8,994 bases of DNA from Actinomycetota bacterium (GCA_903970355.1 CAJCIF010000508.1:1-8994), one strand, 5' to 3'; numbered from the stretch's first letter, positions 1-7,234 are shown. Program-made: numbers and translations. The notes: generated from the sequence alone by a model not told the origin.

Positions 1-278
1 GCCCGCCCATTACCAGTCCTTGCTACTACGGCATAGACTTCCCAAGTCCAAGTGAACTTGTTGCTCACAACAAGACACCACAAGAAATCGCAGAAAGCTT
101 GGGTGCTGATCGCGTTTTCTATCAAACTTTAGAAGGACTGCAAGAAGCAATCGGCGAGAAAAAACTCTGCCTGGGTTGTTTAACTGGAAAATATCCAACC
201 GATGTCACAAGTGGAGAAGCCTTTGAGTCTATGCGACTAAAAGACAGGGCGGCTTCCGTAAAAATGAAGGGGTGTTGA
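1..278 (+). CDS. purF: Amidophosphoribosyltransferase, C-terminal 91 residues (5' end outside window)
   Basis: This is the 3' end of the enzyme for the first committed step of purine synthesis, PRPP + glutamine to 5-phosphoribosylamine. The reading frame enters at base 3 and ends with TGA at 276-278. The visible tail begins PPITSPCYYGID, the conserved segment that closes the PRTase domain in PurF. It later carries CLGCLTGKYPT (visible residues 56-66), matching the CLACFTGKYPT segment of Bacillus subtilis PurF. In the B. subtilis enzyme the corresponding cysteines (the one in HPC and the CxxC pair) ligate a [4Fe-4S] cluster. Here Cys7, Cys56 and Cys59 are all present with near-matching spacing, so an Fe-S PurF is inferred; the fourth ligand lies upstream of the window. 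The N-terminal propeptide and glutaminase domain cannot be seen. Only 9 nt separate it from purC, consistent with co-transcription. Confidence 0.93.
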   Translation, partial: PPITSPCYYGIDFPSPSELVAHNKTPQEIAESLGADRVFYQTLEGLQEAIGEKKLCLGCLTGKYPTDVTSGEAFESMRLKDRAASVKMKGC

Positions 279-283
279 AAAGG
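278..283 (+). promoter_or_regulatory. Possible Shine-Dalgarno for purC
   Basis: AAAAGG lies in the purF-purC gap and ends 4 nt before the purC ATG at 288. The match is weak and the spacing short. A stronger purine-rich stretch (AAGGGG, 267-272) sits 15 nt upstream, inside purF. Either could serve, and translation coupled to purF is plausible. Confidence 0.4.
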
Positions 284-287
284 TAAA

Positions 288-1493
288 ATGGACAGAGCTG
301 AAGAATTGCTCCTAAATTATGAGGGTTCTGTCAAAAACGTTTACCGATCGCACGTTGATCCGCACCATATGTGGTTCCAGTTTACCGATGACTATTCGGT
401 TTTCGACTGGGGCAAGATGCCGGATCAAATCGCAAACAAGGGTGAGTCTCTCGCCAAAATTGGTGCTTATTTCTTCGAGCAATTAGGCACACCTGCCTTT
501 TGGCATGAACTGAAAAAATCAAGCCATCTCAAAAAATTCGATCGCGAATTCTTGACGGGGCGATTTCGCAATTCCGTTTATGAGGAATTGGAAAAATCAG
601 GACTGGCTTCGCACTTTATGGGATTGGTAAAGCGCTCCCTGGGCGGCAAAGAAGATCAGGTCTTGATGAAAGTGCTTGCTGCTGAAGTTCTGCACCCCAC
701 CAAAAAGACTATCGATGGCCAGACTATTTACTTCTATGAAACACCCAAAGAGAAGGAAAGAACCTTGCGACTAATCCCGCTTGAGGTTGTTTTCAGATTT
801 GGCATGGGCAAAGGCAGCTCGCTTATTCAGCGGATTCAAGAGAATCCCGATTACGCAGCTATTCTTGGTTTGAAAGAAAAGCCAGTGCCGGACAGCTGGT
901 TTGCCAGACCGGTAATTGAATTTTTCACAAAACTCGAGCCGAAAGACAGGCATTTATCCTGGCAGGAAGCTGCTCTTATGGCCGGTCTTTCCGGAGAGCT
1001 TTTCGAAAAACTAGTGGAAACAGCAATCGATTGTGCACTGGCTCTGCATCACGAATTTGCCGAAAAAGGCCTGGAACTTTGGGACGGCAAGTTTGAGTTT
1101 GTTCTTCTCACTGAGAAATTGCCGACCGGCGAAACCAGGTCAAAACTTTTACTGGCTGATGCCATCGGTCCGGATGAACTTCGTCTTGTTTATGGCGACA
1201 AACAGCTTTCCAAGGAATTCATCAGGCAGTACTACCGCACGCAACCCTGGTCGCAAGTCGTAATGAAAGCCCAGAAGGATGCCGTTACCCAGGGTGTCGA
1301 TTGGAAGGAACTTTGCAAGAAGGAAACCTATGCTGAACCGGAGCCTTTACCGAAAACAGTTAAATACATAGCCGATCATCTATATGGCACAATCGCCAAT
1401 CGCATCATCGGCAAGGAAATCATTAAAGACCAGTTATCACTCGATCAATTGCTGATTGCCCTGGACGACATGCTCCTTGAGGTAAAGCGGTAA
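288..1493 (+). CDS. purC: Phosphoribosylaminoimidazole-succinocarboxamide (SAICAR) synthase, long divergent form
   Basis: It is expected to join CAIR and aspartate using ATP to give SAICAR, cytoplasmic step 8 of the pathway. At 401 aa it is much longer than the usual 235-305 aa enzyme, but SAICAR-synthetase landmarks occur in order. These are an N-terminal nucleotide-loop-like YEGSVKNVY (11-19), DDYSVFDWGKMPD (34-46) followed by KGE (51-53), PLEVVFRFGMGKGSS (164-178, the usual 'EvvvR...GS' segment), P-V-I-E-F-F-T-K...D (208-220), DGKFEF (266-271, cf. D-x-K-x-E-F) and LLLADAIGPDELRL (287-300, cf. 'l-x-DEi-x-PD-x-xR'). In the last motif the usual Glu after Asp is Ala. Extra length is spread through residues 55-160 and the C-terminal 80 residues rather than being a recognisable added domain. 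The ATG at 288 is the only sensible start, since the loop motif begins ten residues later. The position between purF and purD supports the assignment. PurC is the only purine family I recognise in it; exact substrate use is inferred. Confidence 0.88.
   Translation: MDRAEELLLNYEGSVKNVYRSHVDPHHMWFQFTDDYSVFDWGKMPDQIANKGESLAKIGAYFFEQLGTPAFWHELKKSSHLKKFDREFLTGRFRNSVYEELEKSGLASHFMGLVKRSLGGKEDQVLMKVLAAEVLHPTKKTIDGQTIYFYETPKEKERTLRLIPLEVVFRFGMGKGSSLIQRIQENPDYAAILGLKEKPVPDSWFARPVIEFFTKLEPKDRHLSWQEAALMAGLSGELFEKLVETAIDCALALHHEFAEKGLELWDGKFEFVLLTEKLPTGETRSKLLLADAIGPDELRLVYGDKQLSKEFIRQYYRTQPWSQVVMKAQKDAVTQGVDWKELCKKETYAEPEPLPKTVKYIADHLYGTIANRIIGKEIIKDQLSLDQLLIALDDMLLEVKR
1479..1482 (+). promoter_or_regulatory. 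Shine-Dalgarno for purD, inside the end of purC
   Basis: GAGG lies 11 nt before the purD ATG (1494), within the last codons of purC. Because purC stops with TAA at 1491-1493 and purD starts on the next base, ribosomes finishing purC would be placed directly on the purD start, which suggests coupling. Confidence 0.5.
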
Positions 1494-2801
1494 ATGACTG
1501 AATTTCCCCACAATGAGCTCACCGTTCTCGTCGTAGGCGGCGGTGGTAGAGAGCATGCTCTTTGCTGGAAGCTTGCCCAAAGTAAGCACATCGAAAGAAT
1601 TCTTTGTGCTCCCGGTAATGGCGGAACAGCATTTGCCGAGAAAACGAAAAATTTCGCCATTCCGGTAACTGATTTTCCAGCACTTGTTGAATTGGCGAAA
1701 AAGGAAAATGTCGATCTCACAGTGATTGGTCCGGATAATCCGCTGGCAGAGGGCATAGTTGATGCTTTCGAAAGTGCCGGCCTGCGTGTCTTCGGACCAA
1801 CAAAAGAACAAGCGAAAGTTGAGTGGAGCAAAGCGCACTGTAAAAAGTTTCTGGTAGAAGCAGGAATACCGACTGCTCGTTTTGAAGTTTGCCATAGCCT
1901 GGAAGAAGGCCATCGTATTATTGAAAAATCGCCCTGGGCGAAAGTTGCTAAAGCAGATGGATTGGCGCTGGGCAAGGGTGTTTACGTCTGCGACACCGAT
2001 AGTGAAGTATCACAGGCTTTAGCAGATATGCTCGGCGAAAAACGATTTGGCAAAGCGGGCGAAGTAGTTTTATTAGAAGAAAAATTGATCGGTGAAGAAC
2101 TTTCGCTCATCATGCTTTGTGACGGCAAGACGATATTGCCGCTTGCAGCAAGTCAGGATCACAAACGCCGCTTTGATGATGATAGGGGACCGAACACAGG
2201 TGGCATGGGAGCTTATTCTCCGGTAAAACTTTACGATCAATTTGAAGGAGAGATCGAAAAACTCATTCTCGCTCCCCTCAGGAAAGCTTTGAAAGATGGA
2301 AAACTTTCCTTCAAAGGCGTTCTTTATGCAGGAATACTCTTCGCTCAAAGAGAAGATGGCAAGGTCATTCCCATGGTGTTGGAATTCAATGCCCGTTTTG
2401 GCGATCCGGAAACTCAAGCAATACTGCCTCGTTTAGAGTCGGACTTGCTGCCTGCACTCTGGGCCTGTACGGATGGTTCGCTCGATAAAATTGCATTGAC
2501 CTGGACAAAAGACGCCAGTTGCTGCGTTGTTGCTGTGACGAAAGACTATCCTGAAAAAAGCGCCAAGGGCGATCTCATTACGGTCGGTGCTCTAGGAAAA
2601 AATTCGGTTTTGTTTCATGCCGGAACAAAAAACGAAGGAGAAAAAGCATATACCGCCGGCGGCAGAGTTCTTTGCCTCACCAGTTTGGCACCGACAATAG
2701 AAGCCGCATCACAGCTTGCTTATAACGAACTGCCCAAGCTGGCTTTCGACAATATTGACTATCGCCGAGATATCGCCAGAGAGAGGAGCAAATGCCGCTA
2801 A
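1494..2801 (+). CDS. purD: Phosphoribosylamine-glycine ligase (GAR synthetase)
   Basis: This ATP-grasp enzyme makes glycinamide ribonucleotide from phosphoribosylamine, glycine and ATP (step 2). Its 435 aa are close to the usual 420-435. The N-terminal domain opens with VLVVGGGGREHAL (11-23) and PGNGGTA (40-46), followed by VIGPDNPLAEGIVDAF (77-92). In that segment the usual 'GPE-x-PL' Glu is Asp. The ATP-grasp region has AKADGLALGKGV (152-163), QDHKRRFDDDRGPNTGGMGAYSP split over 221-243, and FKGVLYAGILF (273-283). The metal-binding EFNARFGDPETQ is at 297-308. The C-terminal domain ends in the typical YRRDIA (423-428). The ATG at 1494 is the only start available before the first motif and abuts the purC stop. 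The last 10 nt overlap purN. Nothing indicates truncation or damage. Confidence 0.97.
   Translation: MTEFPHNELTVLVVGGGGREHALCWKLAQSKHIERILCAPGNGGTAFAEKTKNFAIPVTDFPALVELAKKENVDLTVIGPDNPLAEGIVDAFESAGLRVFGPTKEQAKVEWSKAHCKKFLVEAGIPTARFEVCHSLEEGHRIIEKSPWAKVAKADGLALGKGVYVCDTDSEVSQALADMLGEKRFGKAGEVVLLEEKLIGEELSLIMLCDGKTILPLAASQDHKRRFDDDRGPNTGGMGAYSPVKLYDQFEGEIEKLILAPLRKALKDGKLSFKGVLYAGILFAQREDGKVIPMVLEFNARFGDPETQAILPRLESDLLPALWACTDGSLDKIALTWTKDASCCVVAVTKDYPEKSAKGDLITVGALGKNSVLFHAGTKNEGEKAYTAGGRVLCLTSLAPTIEAASQLAYNELPKLAFDNIDYRRDIARERSKCR
2784..2788 (+). promoter_or_regulatory. Shine-Dalgarno for purN, inside purD
   Basis: AGGAG within a longer purine run (GAGAGGAG, 2781-2788) lies only 3 nt before the purN ATG at 2792. 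The spacing is tight if AGGAG is the paired core. It supports the purN start, which overlaps the purD end by 10 nt. Confidence 0.6.
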
Positions 2802-3409
2802 ACATTGCCATTCTCGTTTCTGGTCGGGGTTCAAACCTCAAGGCAATCTTGGAGGCAATTAGAGAAAAGCAACTTGATGCTTCAGTCAAAGTTGTCATTT
2901 CAAATAAACCGGATGTAGCAGCACTGAAGATTGCTGCAGACTACGGCGTAGAAGCAAAGGTAATTCCATCGGCTGGCTTGCAACGCACCGAGCACGAGAA
3001 ATTGGTCTACGACTCCCTTAGCAAGCTCTCAATCGACTACCTCGTGCTGGCAGGCTACATGCGCATTATCACGCCGTTTTTGCTCTCCAAGTTTCGTGAC
3101 GAACGCGGTTTCATTCGGATCGTCAACATTCATCCATCGCTTTTGCCGGCTTTTCCGGGAGCCAATGCCTACGAAGAAGCCTTTAATTACGGCGTCAAAG
3201 TTTCCGGCATCACCATTCACCTGGTCGACGAAGAAGTTGACCGCGGTCCCATTCTCGCCCAGGAAGCTTTCGAACGCCTTCCTGAAGATACTCTGGAATC
3301 CTTCACCAAACGTGGTTTAGCAATTGAGCATCGTCTCTATCCCAAAGTGCTCCAACAACTTGCCGAACAAAAAGTACCCGTATATGCCCAAGCCGGAGAA
3401 ACACCGTGA
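2792..3409 (+). CDS. purN: Phosphoribosylglycinamide formyltransferase (GAR transformylase)
   Basis: It transfers a formyl group from 10-formyltetrahydrofolate to GAR (step 3). The 205 aa length is typical (E. coli 212). The GAR-phosphate loop is ILVSGRGSNLKAIL (7-20), followed by VISNKPDVAAL (35-45), the folate-side LAGYMRI (86-92), VNIHPSLLPAFPG (111-123) and VDEEVDRGPILAQ (145-157). The catalytic triad of E. coli PurN (N106, H108, D144) corresponds to N112, H114 and D150 here, a constant offset of six, so the active site appears intact. The start ATG at 2792 lies four residues before the strand leading into the phosphate loop and follows an AGGAG. The gene overlaps purD by 10 nt and purL by 4 nt. 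This is the folate-dependent enzyme; the formate-dependent PurT is a different family. Confidence 0.97.
   Translation: MPLNIAILVSGRGSNLKAILEAIREKQLDASVKVVISNKPDVAALKIAADYGVEAKVIPSAGLQRTEHEKLVYDSLSKLSIDYLVLAGYMRIITPFLLSKFRDERGFIRIVNIHPSLLPAFPGANAYEEAFNYGVKVSGITIHLVDEEVDRGPILAQEAFERLPEDTLESFTKRGLAIEHRLYPKVLQQLAEQKVPVYAQAGETP
3395..3398 (+). promoter_or_regulatory. Shine-Dalgarno for the GTG start of purL
   Basis: GGAG inside the end of purN lies 7 nt before GTG at 3406-3408. That GTG shares bases with the purN TGA stop (GTGA, 3406-3409), a standard arrangement for coupled translation. It supports GTG as the purL start despite the later ATG. Confidence 0.55.
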
Positions 3410-6396
3410 CGACATCAACTAGTGCTCAGACCGTGGAGAAATCAATGAGGCATGACAAAGATGCGCTCTATTGCGCAGCCGTAGTGCCTAAAAAAAATAC
3501 CGGATCATTCCCGATCTACTGGCTTTTGATAAGCGGTCTTCCACCTCAAGAAGATAAGAGCAAGCTGCTTGCCTTCGAAAAGAAATTGAAGGAAAGCCTC
3601 AATGAAATTCTCGTTGATGCCATTCTTGAAGACACACTTATCGATGCAATCGGTTCGGTAGATAACTGGCGAAAACTCTTCCTCAAGGAAGGTTTCAAGT
3701 CTATGGCAGTCAAGCAATTCATGCCTGGCGTAACGGATAATCCCGCTCATATTGTTGAAGAGGCTATTCAACTCCATAGCATCGCCGAAAAGATAAAGGT
3801 TGCCTCAGGACGTATTTATCTCAATTCAGACGGTCCGAATTCTTTTGCCAATTCCGAATACAAATTGTTCCACCCTGTTGTAGAACGGCTGGCAGTGTTC
3901 GATCTAAATACCGAAATTTCAACAGACAGTTTCCCCCACTTTCCAGAAGTGAGCCTCACCCAACCGGATCCGCCGCAGCCGATCAATATCAACATAAGCG
4001 ACGATGAATTGAGTGCGCTTAGCAAAGAGAGGCTGCTTGCTCTTACCGTTGAAGAGATGAAAGCTATTCAAAAGCACTTTGCCGATCCCAGAGTTGAAAG
4101 CGAACGCAAAAAGGTAGGCTTGCCTTCTTCGCCGACCGATTTAGAACTAGAAGTGATTGCTCAAACCTGGAGCGAACACTGCAAGCACAAAATTTTCAAT
4201 GCCACAATTGAATTTACAGACAAGAGTTCTCCGGAGTCGAAGAAGAGCAAAATAGAGAGTCTTTATAAGTCCTTTATTCAAAAGGCAACAAGCGATCTCT
4301 CACACAAGCGCAAAGATCTTCTTTCTGTTTTTGTCGATAACTCCGGTGTCGTTGATTGGGACGAAACTAATGCCATCTGCTTTAAAGTAGAAACTCACAA
4401 TTCGCCTTCGGCCCTTGAGCCCTATGGCGGATCTTTAACGGGCATTCTTGGTGTCAATCGTGATGTGATTGGCACCGGCCTTGGTGCTAAGCCAATTTTC
4501 AATACTGATATTCTCTGCTTTGCTTACCCGAGTGAAAAGCTTGCCCAAAGGCCGAAGTTATTACCGGCCAAAACAATCTTAGACGGCGTACGAAAAGGCA
4601 TTCAGGATGGCGGCAACAAAAGCGGCATTCCCACGGTAAATGGAGCGGTATTCTTTGACGATCGCTACCGTGCCAAACCTCTGGTTTTCTGCGGTACAGG
4701 CGGCATATTGCCCAAGAAAGTCGGCGATCGTCTGGGTTATAAAAAATATGCTCAGCCGGGCGACATCATTGTGATGGCAGGTGGGCGAGTTGGAAAAGAT
4801 GGCGTGCATGGTGCCACCTTCTCTTCCGAAGCACTGCACGAAGGTTCTCCTGTTACAGCCGTCCAAATTGGCGATCCCTTTACGCAAAAACGAGTGCTCG
4901 ACTTCGTTCTGGAGGCACGCGATCAAAATCTCATTACTGCCCTTACCGATAACGGCGCCGGAGGTCTTTCCTCTTCTGTAGGTGAAATGGCCGAACTAAC
5001 AGGCGGAGCAAAAATCGATCTCGAATCCGTACCTACCAAATATCAAGGTCTAGCCGACTGGGAAATCGTCGTATCCGAATCTCAAGAGCGCATGACTATA
5101 GCAACCAATCAATTTGAAAAGCTAAAGAAAATAGCCGACAAGCATCATGTTGAAGTGAGCGCGATCGGCGTATTTAATGAATCCGGCAAATTCGAAGTAG
5201 AACGCCAGGGCAAACTTATCGGAGCACTGGAGCTCGAGTTTTTGCACAAAGGAGTGCCTACCTTAAAACTGGAAGCAGAATATAGTCCTCCTCAAATCAA
5301 ACAAGATCCAAAACAACCACAAGTTGATTATGGTCAAATCCTGCTTAAGCTTTTAGCGCATCCCAATATTGCCAATAAAGAATCGATCGTTAGACAGTAC
5401 GACCACGAAGTGCAAGCTATGTCTGTCATTAAGCCGCTTATGGGACGACGTCAAAATGCGCCGTGCGATGCTGCCGTCCTTACTCCTGTTTTGGGTGACA
5501 AACGCGGCTTAGCTGTATCAAACGGCCTTGCCCCGCGTTTGAGCGAAACGGATGCTTACTTAATGGCCTTGAGTGCTGTTGATGAAGCGGTTCGCAACCT
5601 TGTTTGTGTGGGAGCGGATCCAAAAACGATTTCGCTTCTGGACAATTTCTGTTGGCCAGATCCGGTTGATTCACCAAAAAACAAACTAGGAAAAGCGTAT
5701 TTAGGAATGCTTGTCAAAACTTGCCAGGGGCTATATGACGCCGTCATTGCTTACGAAAGCCCGCTTATTTCCGGCAAAGACAGCATGAAAAACGATTTTG
5801 ACGATGGCGTTGTCCGGCTCTCAGTTCCACCTACCCTGCTTGTCTCGGCTATCGCACATGTTCCTGATATCGAAGAAGCAGTGACGATGGATTTCAAAGG
5901 AAAAGGCGACGGCATCTATTTATTGAAAGCTGGAACAGTCGGGCTGAATACTTCTCATTTTGAAGATGTCTCAGGCCATAAAGGCAACTCACTGCCTTCA
6001 CTCAATCTTACCCTTGCTAAAGATCTCTATCAAAAACTGCACAAGAGCATGCGTGAGAAACTGGTGCGCAGTGCCCACGATCTTTCCGAAGGCGGACTGG
6101 CCGTTGCCTTGGCCGAGTCTGTGATTGGTTCAGAGTTTGGTGCAACCGTCAACCTAGATAGTCTTGAAGATGCTGTACCGGCCCTCTTTGGTGAAGGACC
6201 AGGTCACATTGTTATCACCGTTCAGAAACAGAACGAGAACAAAATCGAACAACTATTCGGAAAAGATAACTTGATCAAGATTGGCGAAGTGACTGAAGAA
6301 CCTTCTTTGACCATTTCGAAAAACAAAACGACCTTATTCAATTTAGATCGAAAAGCACTTGAACAGGCCTGGAATACCCAGCTTCCTTTTGACTAA
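3406..6396 (+). CDS. purL: Phosphoribosylformylglycinamidine synthase, synthetase subunit with fused PurS-like N-terminal region
   Basis: This synthetase subunit converts FGAR to FGAM with ATP and ammonia supplied by PurQ (step 4). From the GTG start it is 996 aa, between the small PurL (about 600-800 aa, needing separate PurS and PurQ) and the single-chain enzyme of about 1300 aa. Residues 15-180 look like the PurS-derived domain: a strand-rich segment around 20-45, QFMPGVTDNPA (104-114), and GRIYLNSDG (135-143) followed by HPVVER (156-161). Residues 200-255 form the linker (LTVEEMKAIQKHFADPRVE at 213-231). The first AIRS-type half carries TWSEHCKHKIFNA (254-266, with the conserved His258), KVETHNSPSA (327-336), PYGGSLTG (339-346), GGRVGKDGVHGATFSSEAL (459-477) and TDNGAGGLSSSVGEMAE (514-530). 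The second half has SGKDSMKND (789-797) and SAHDLSEGGLAVALAES (889-905). There is no glutaminase domain at the C-terminus, consistent with purQ next door. An in-frame ATG at 3445 is an alternative start. The GTG is favoured by the 4 nt overlap with purN. Confidence 0.96.
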   Translation: MTTSTSAQTVEKSMRHDKDALYCAAVVPKKNTGSFPIYWLLISGLPPQEDKSKLLAFEKKLKESLNEILVDAILEDTLIDAIGSVDNWRKLFLKEGFKSMAVKQFMPGVTDNPAHIVEEAIQLHSIAEKIKVASGRIYLNSDGPNSFANSEYKLFHPVVERLAVFDLNTEISTDSFPHFPEVSLTQPDPPQPININISDDELSALSKERLLALTVEEMKAIQKHFADPRVESERKKVGLPSSPTDLELEVIAQTWSEHCKHKIFNATIEFTDKSSPESKKSKIESLYKSFIQKATSDLSHKRKDLLSVFVDNSGVVDWDETNAICFKVETHNSPSALEPYGGSLTGILGVNRDVIGTGLGAKPIFNTDILCFAYPSEKLAQRPKLLPAKTILDGVRKGIQDGGNKSGIPTVNGAVFFDDRYRAKPLVFCGTGGILPKKVGDRLGYKKYAQPGDIIVMAGGRVGKDGVHGATFSSEALHEGSPVTAVQIGDPFTQKRVLDFVLEARDQNLITALTDNGAGGLSSSVGEMAELTGGAKIDLESVPTKYQGLADWEIVVSESQERMTIATNQFEKLKKIADKHHVEVSAIGVFNESGKFEVERQGKLIGALELEFLHKGVPTLKLEAEYSPPQIKQDPKQPQVDYGQILLKLLAHPNIANKESIVRQYDHEVQAMSVIKPLMGRRQNAPCDAAVLTPVLGDKRGLAVSNGLAPRLSETDAYLMALSAVDEAVRNLVCVGADPKTISLLDNFCWPDPVDSPKNKLGKAYLGMLVKTCQGLYDAVIAYESPLISGKDSMKNDFDDGVVRLSVPPTLLVSAIAHVPDIEEAVTMDFKGKGDGIYLLKAGTVGLNTSHFEDVSGHKGNSLPSLNLTLAKDLYQKLHKSMREKLVRSAHDLSEGGLAVALAESVIGSEFGATVNLDSLEDAVPALFGEGPGHIVITVQKQNENKIEQLFGKDNLIKIGEVTEEPSLTISKNKTTLFNLDRKALEQAWNTQLPFD
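3435..3438 (+). promoter_or_regulatory. Second Shine-Dalgarno-like site before an alternative purL ATG
   Basis: GGAG lies 6 nt before an in-frame ATG at 3445-3447 (purL residue 14). Starting there would remove 13 Ser/Thr-rich residues and give a protein beginning MRHDKDALYC. The PurS-like region would be intact either way, so the sequence alone cannot decide. Confidence 0.4.
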
Positions 6397-6397
6397 C

Positions 6398-6403
6398 GAG
6401 GAG
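6398..6403 (+). promoter_or_regulatory. Shine-Dalgarno for purQ
   Basis: GAGGAG in the 12 nt purL-purQ gap lies 5 nt before ATG at 6409 and 8 nt before a second consecutive ATG at 6412. The two starts differ by one Met. Spacing slightly favours 6412; the annotated start keeps the longer form. Confidence 0.7.
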
Positions 6404-6408
6404 AATGC

Positions 6409-7212
6409 ATGATGACAAATCCAGAAGCTCTGGTGCTTGCCGGCGATGGCATAAATTGCGAAGTGGAAACGGCTTATGCCCTATCCACAACAGGCTTCAC
6501 GCCCCAATTAGTGCATGTTTCGGATCTTTTAGATGAGCCGAGCATGATCAAAAAATTCAAACTTATGGTGATACCAGGTGGCTTTTCTTTTGGCGATGAA
6601 ATTGCAAGCGGTAAAGTGCTGGCCCTAAAACTGAAAGACAAATTTGATGAGCTTTTAAAAGAATATGTTGCCCAGGGCTCACTTCTTTTAGGAACATGTA
6701 ACGGTTTTCAGGTTCTTGTCCAATTGGGAATACTACCGCCACCTCAGAATAACAATCATGTCGCCAGTCTTATTCACAATGCCACGGGCAGATTTGTAGA
6801 TCGTTGGGTATCGCTCGTTGTAGACCCGAAAGTTAAGTGCGCCTTCTTAAGCGGTATAGAACGCTTTGATTTGCCGGTTCGACACGGGGAAGGCCAGTTG
6901 AAAGTTGCACCCGGCATGGAAAGTTATGTAACTTCCTTCGCCTGTCTGCGCTATGGAAATGATATAAATGGCAGCTTCGATCTCATTGCCGGATTGACAA
7001 ACAATACTGGCAACGTCTTTGGATTGATGCCGCACCCAGAAGCGTTCGTGCGCTGGACACAGCATCCTGCCTGGACGTCCATGAATTCACCGGCTCTGGA
7101 AGAAAACTCCACTACTTCACTCAAAACTAGTGCGGCAGTGGCGACTCTTCCCCGTCCGGCCGAACCACACGGATTGGCAATTTTTAGAAGTGCAAGAAAA
7201 TCGATTGATTGA
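6409..7212 (+). CDS. purQ: Phosphoribosylformylglycinamidine synthase, glutaminase subunit
   Basis: This class I (triad) glutamine amidotransferase subunit hydrolyses glutamine and passes ammonia to PurL. At 267 aa it is longer than the 220-230 aa PurQ of PurS-type systems. Visible motifs are LAGDGINCEVETAYAL (10-25), VIPGGFSFGDE (54-64, the oxyanion-side loop), GTCNGFQVL (95-103) with nucleophile Cys97, VRHGEGQL (157-164) and VFGLMPHPEAF (203-213) with His209 and Glu211 completing the triad. The C-terminus ends HGLAIFRSARKSID, similar to the 'GL-x-IF-x-xA' ending of longer PurQ proteins. It is separated from the triad by a Ser/Thr/Ala/Pro-rich stretch (about 224-250) that looks like a flexible insertion. 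It lies 12 nt downstream of its partner purL. All catalytic residues are present. Confidence 0.96.
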   Translation: MMTNPEALVLAGDGINCEVETAYALSTTGFTPQLVHVSDLLDEPSMIKKFKLMVIPGGFSFGDEIASGKVLALKLKDKFDELLKEYVAQGSLLLGTCNGFQVLVQLGILPPPQNNNHVASLIHNATGRFVDRWVSLVVDPKVKCAFLSGIERFDLPVRHGEGQLKVAPGMESYVTSFACLRYGNDINGSFDLIAGLTNNTGNVFGLMPHPEAFVRWTQHPAWTSMNSPALEENSTTSLKTSAAVATLPRPAEPHGLAIFRSARKSID

Positions 7213-7228
7213 TTAAGGTAAGTACAAC

Positions 7229-7234
7229 AAGGTG
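7229..7234 (+). promoter_or_regulatory. Shine-Dalgarno for purH
   Basis: AAGGTG lies 5 nt before the purH ATG (7240) in the 27 nt purQ-purH gap. A second AAGG (7215-7218) is 21 nt upstream and too far to serve this start. Confidence 0.55.

Noticed and set aside
1033..1263. Same-strand 76-codon open frame within purC
   Set aside because: It is an out-of-frame shadow of the PurC coding sequence across the conserved DGKFEF and LLLADAIGPDE motifs, with no motif of its own.
1437..1975. Two long antisense open frames (158 and 176 codons) opposite the start of purD
   Set aside because: They lie fully opposite a well-conserved purD, overlap each other in different frames, show no recognisable motif, and are Ser/Cys/Phe-rich as expected from reverse-complemented coding sequence.
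4579..4926. Antisense open frame of 115 codons inside purL
   Set aside because: It is opposite the most conserved PurL core (GGRVGKDGVHGA region), and its composition is explained by the sense codons.
7203..7214. Three tandem GATT units spanning the purQ stop codon
   Set aside because: Considered as a slippage-prone phase-variation tract, but three units is short, and gain or loss of one unit still places a stop codon at essentially the same point, so the protein would not change.
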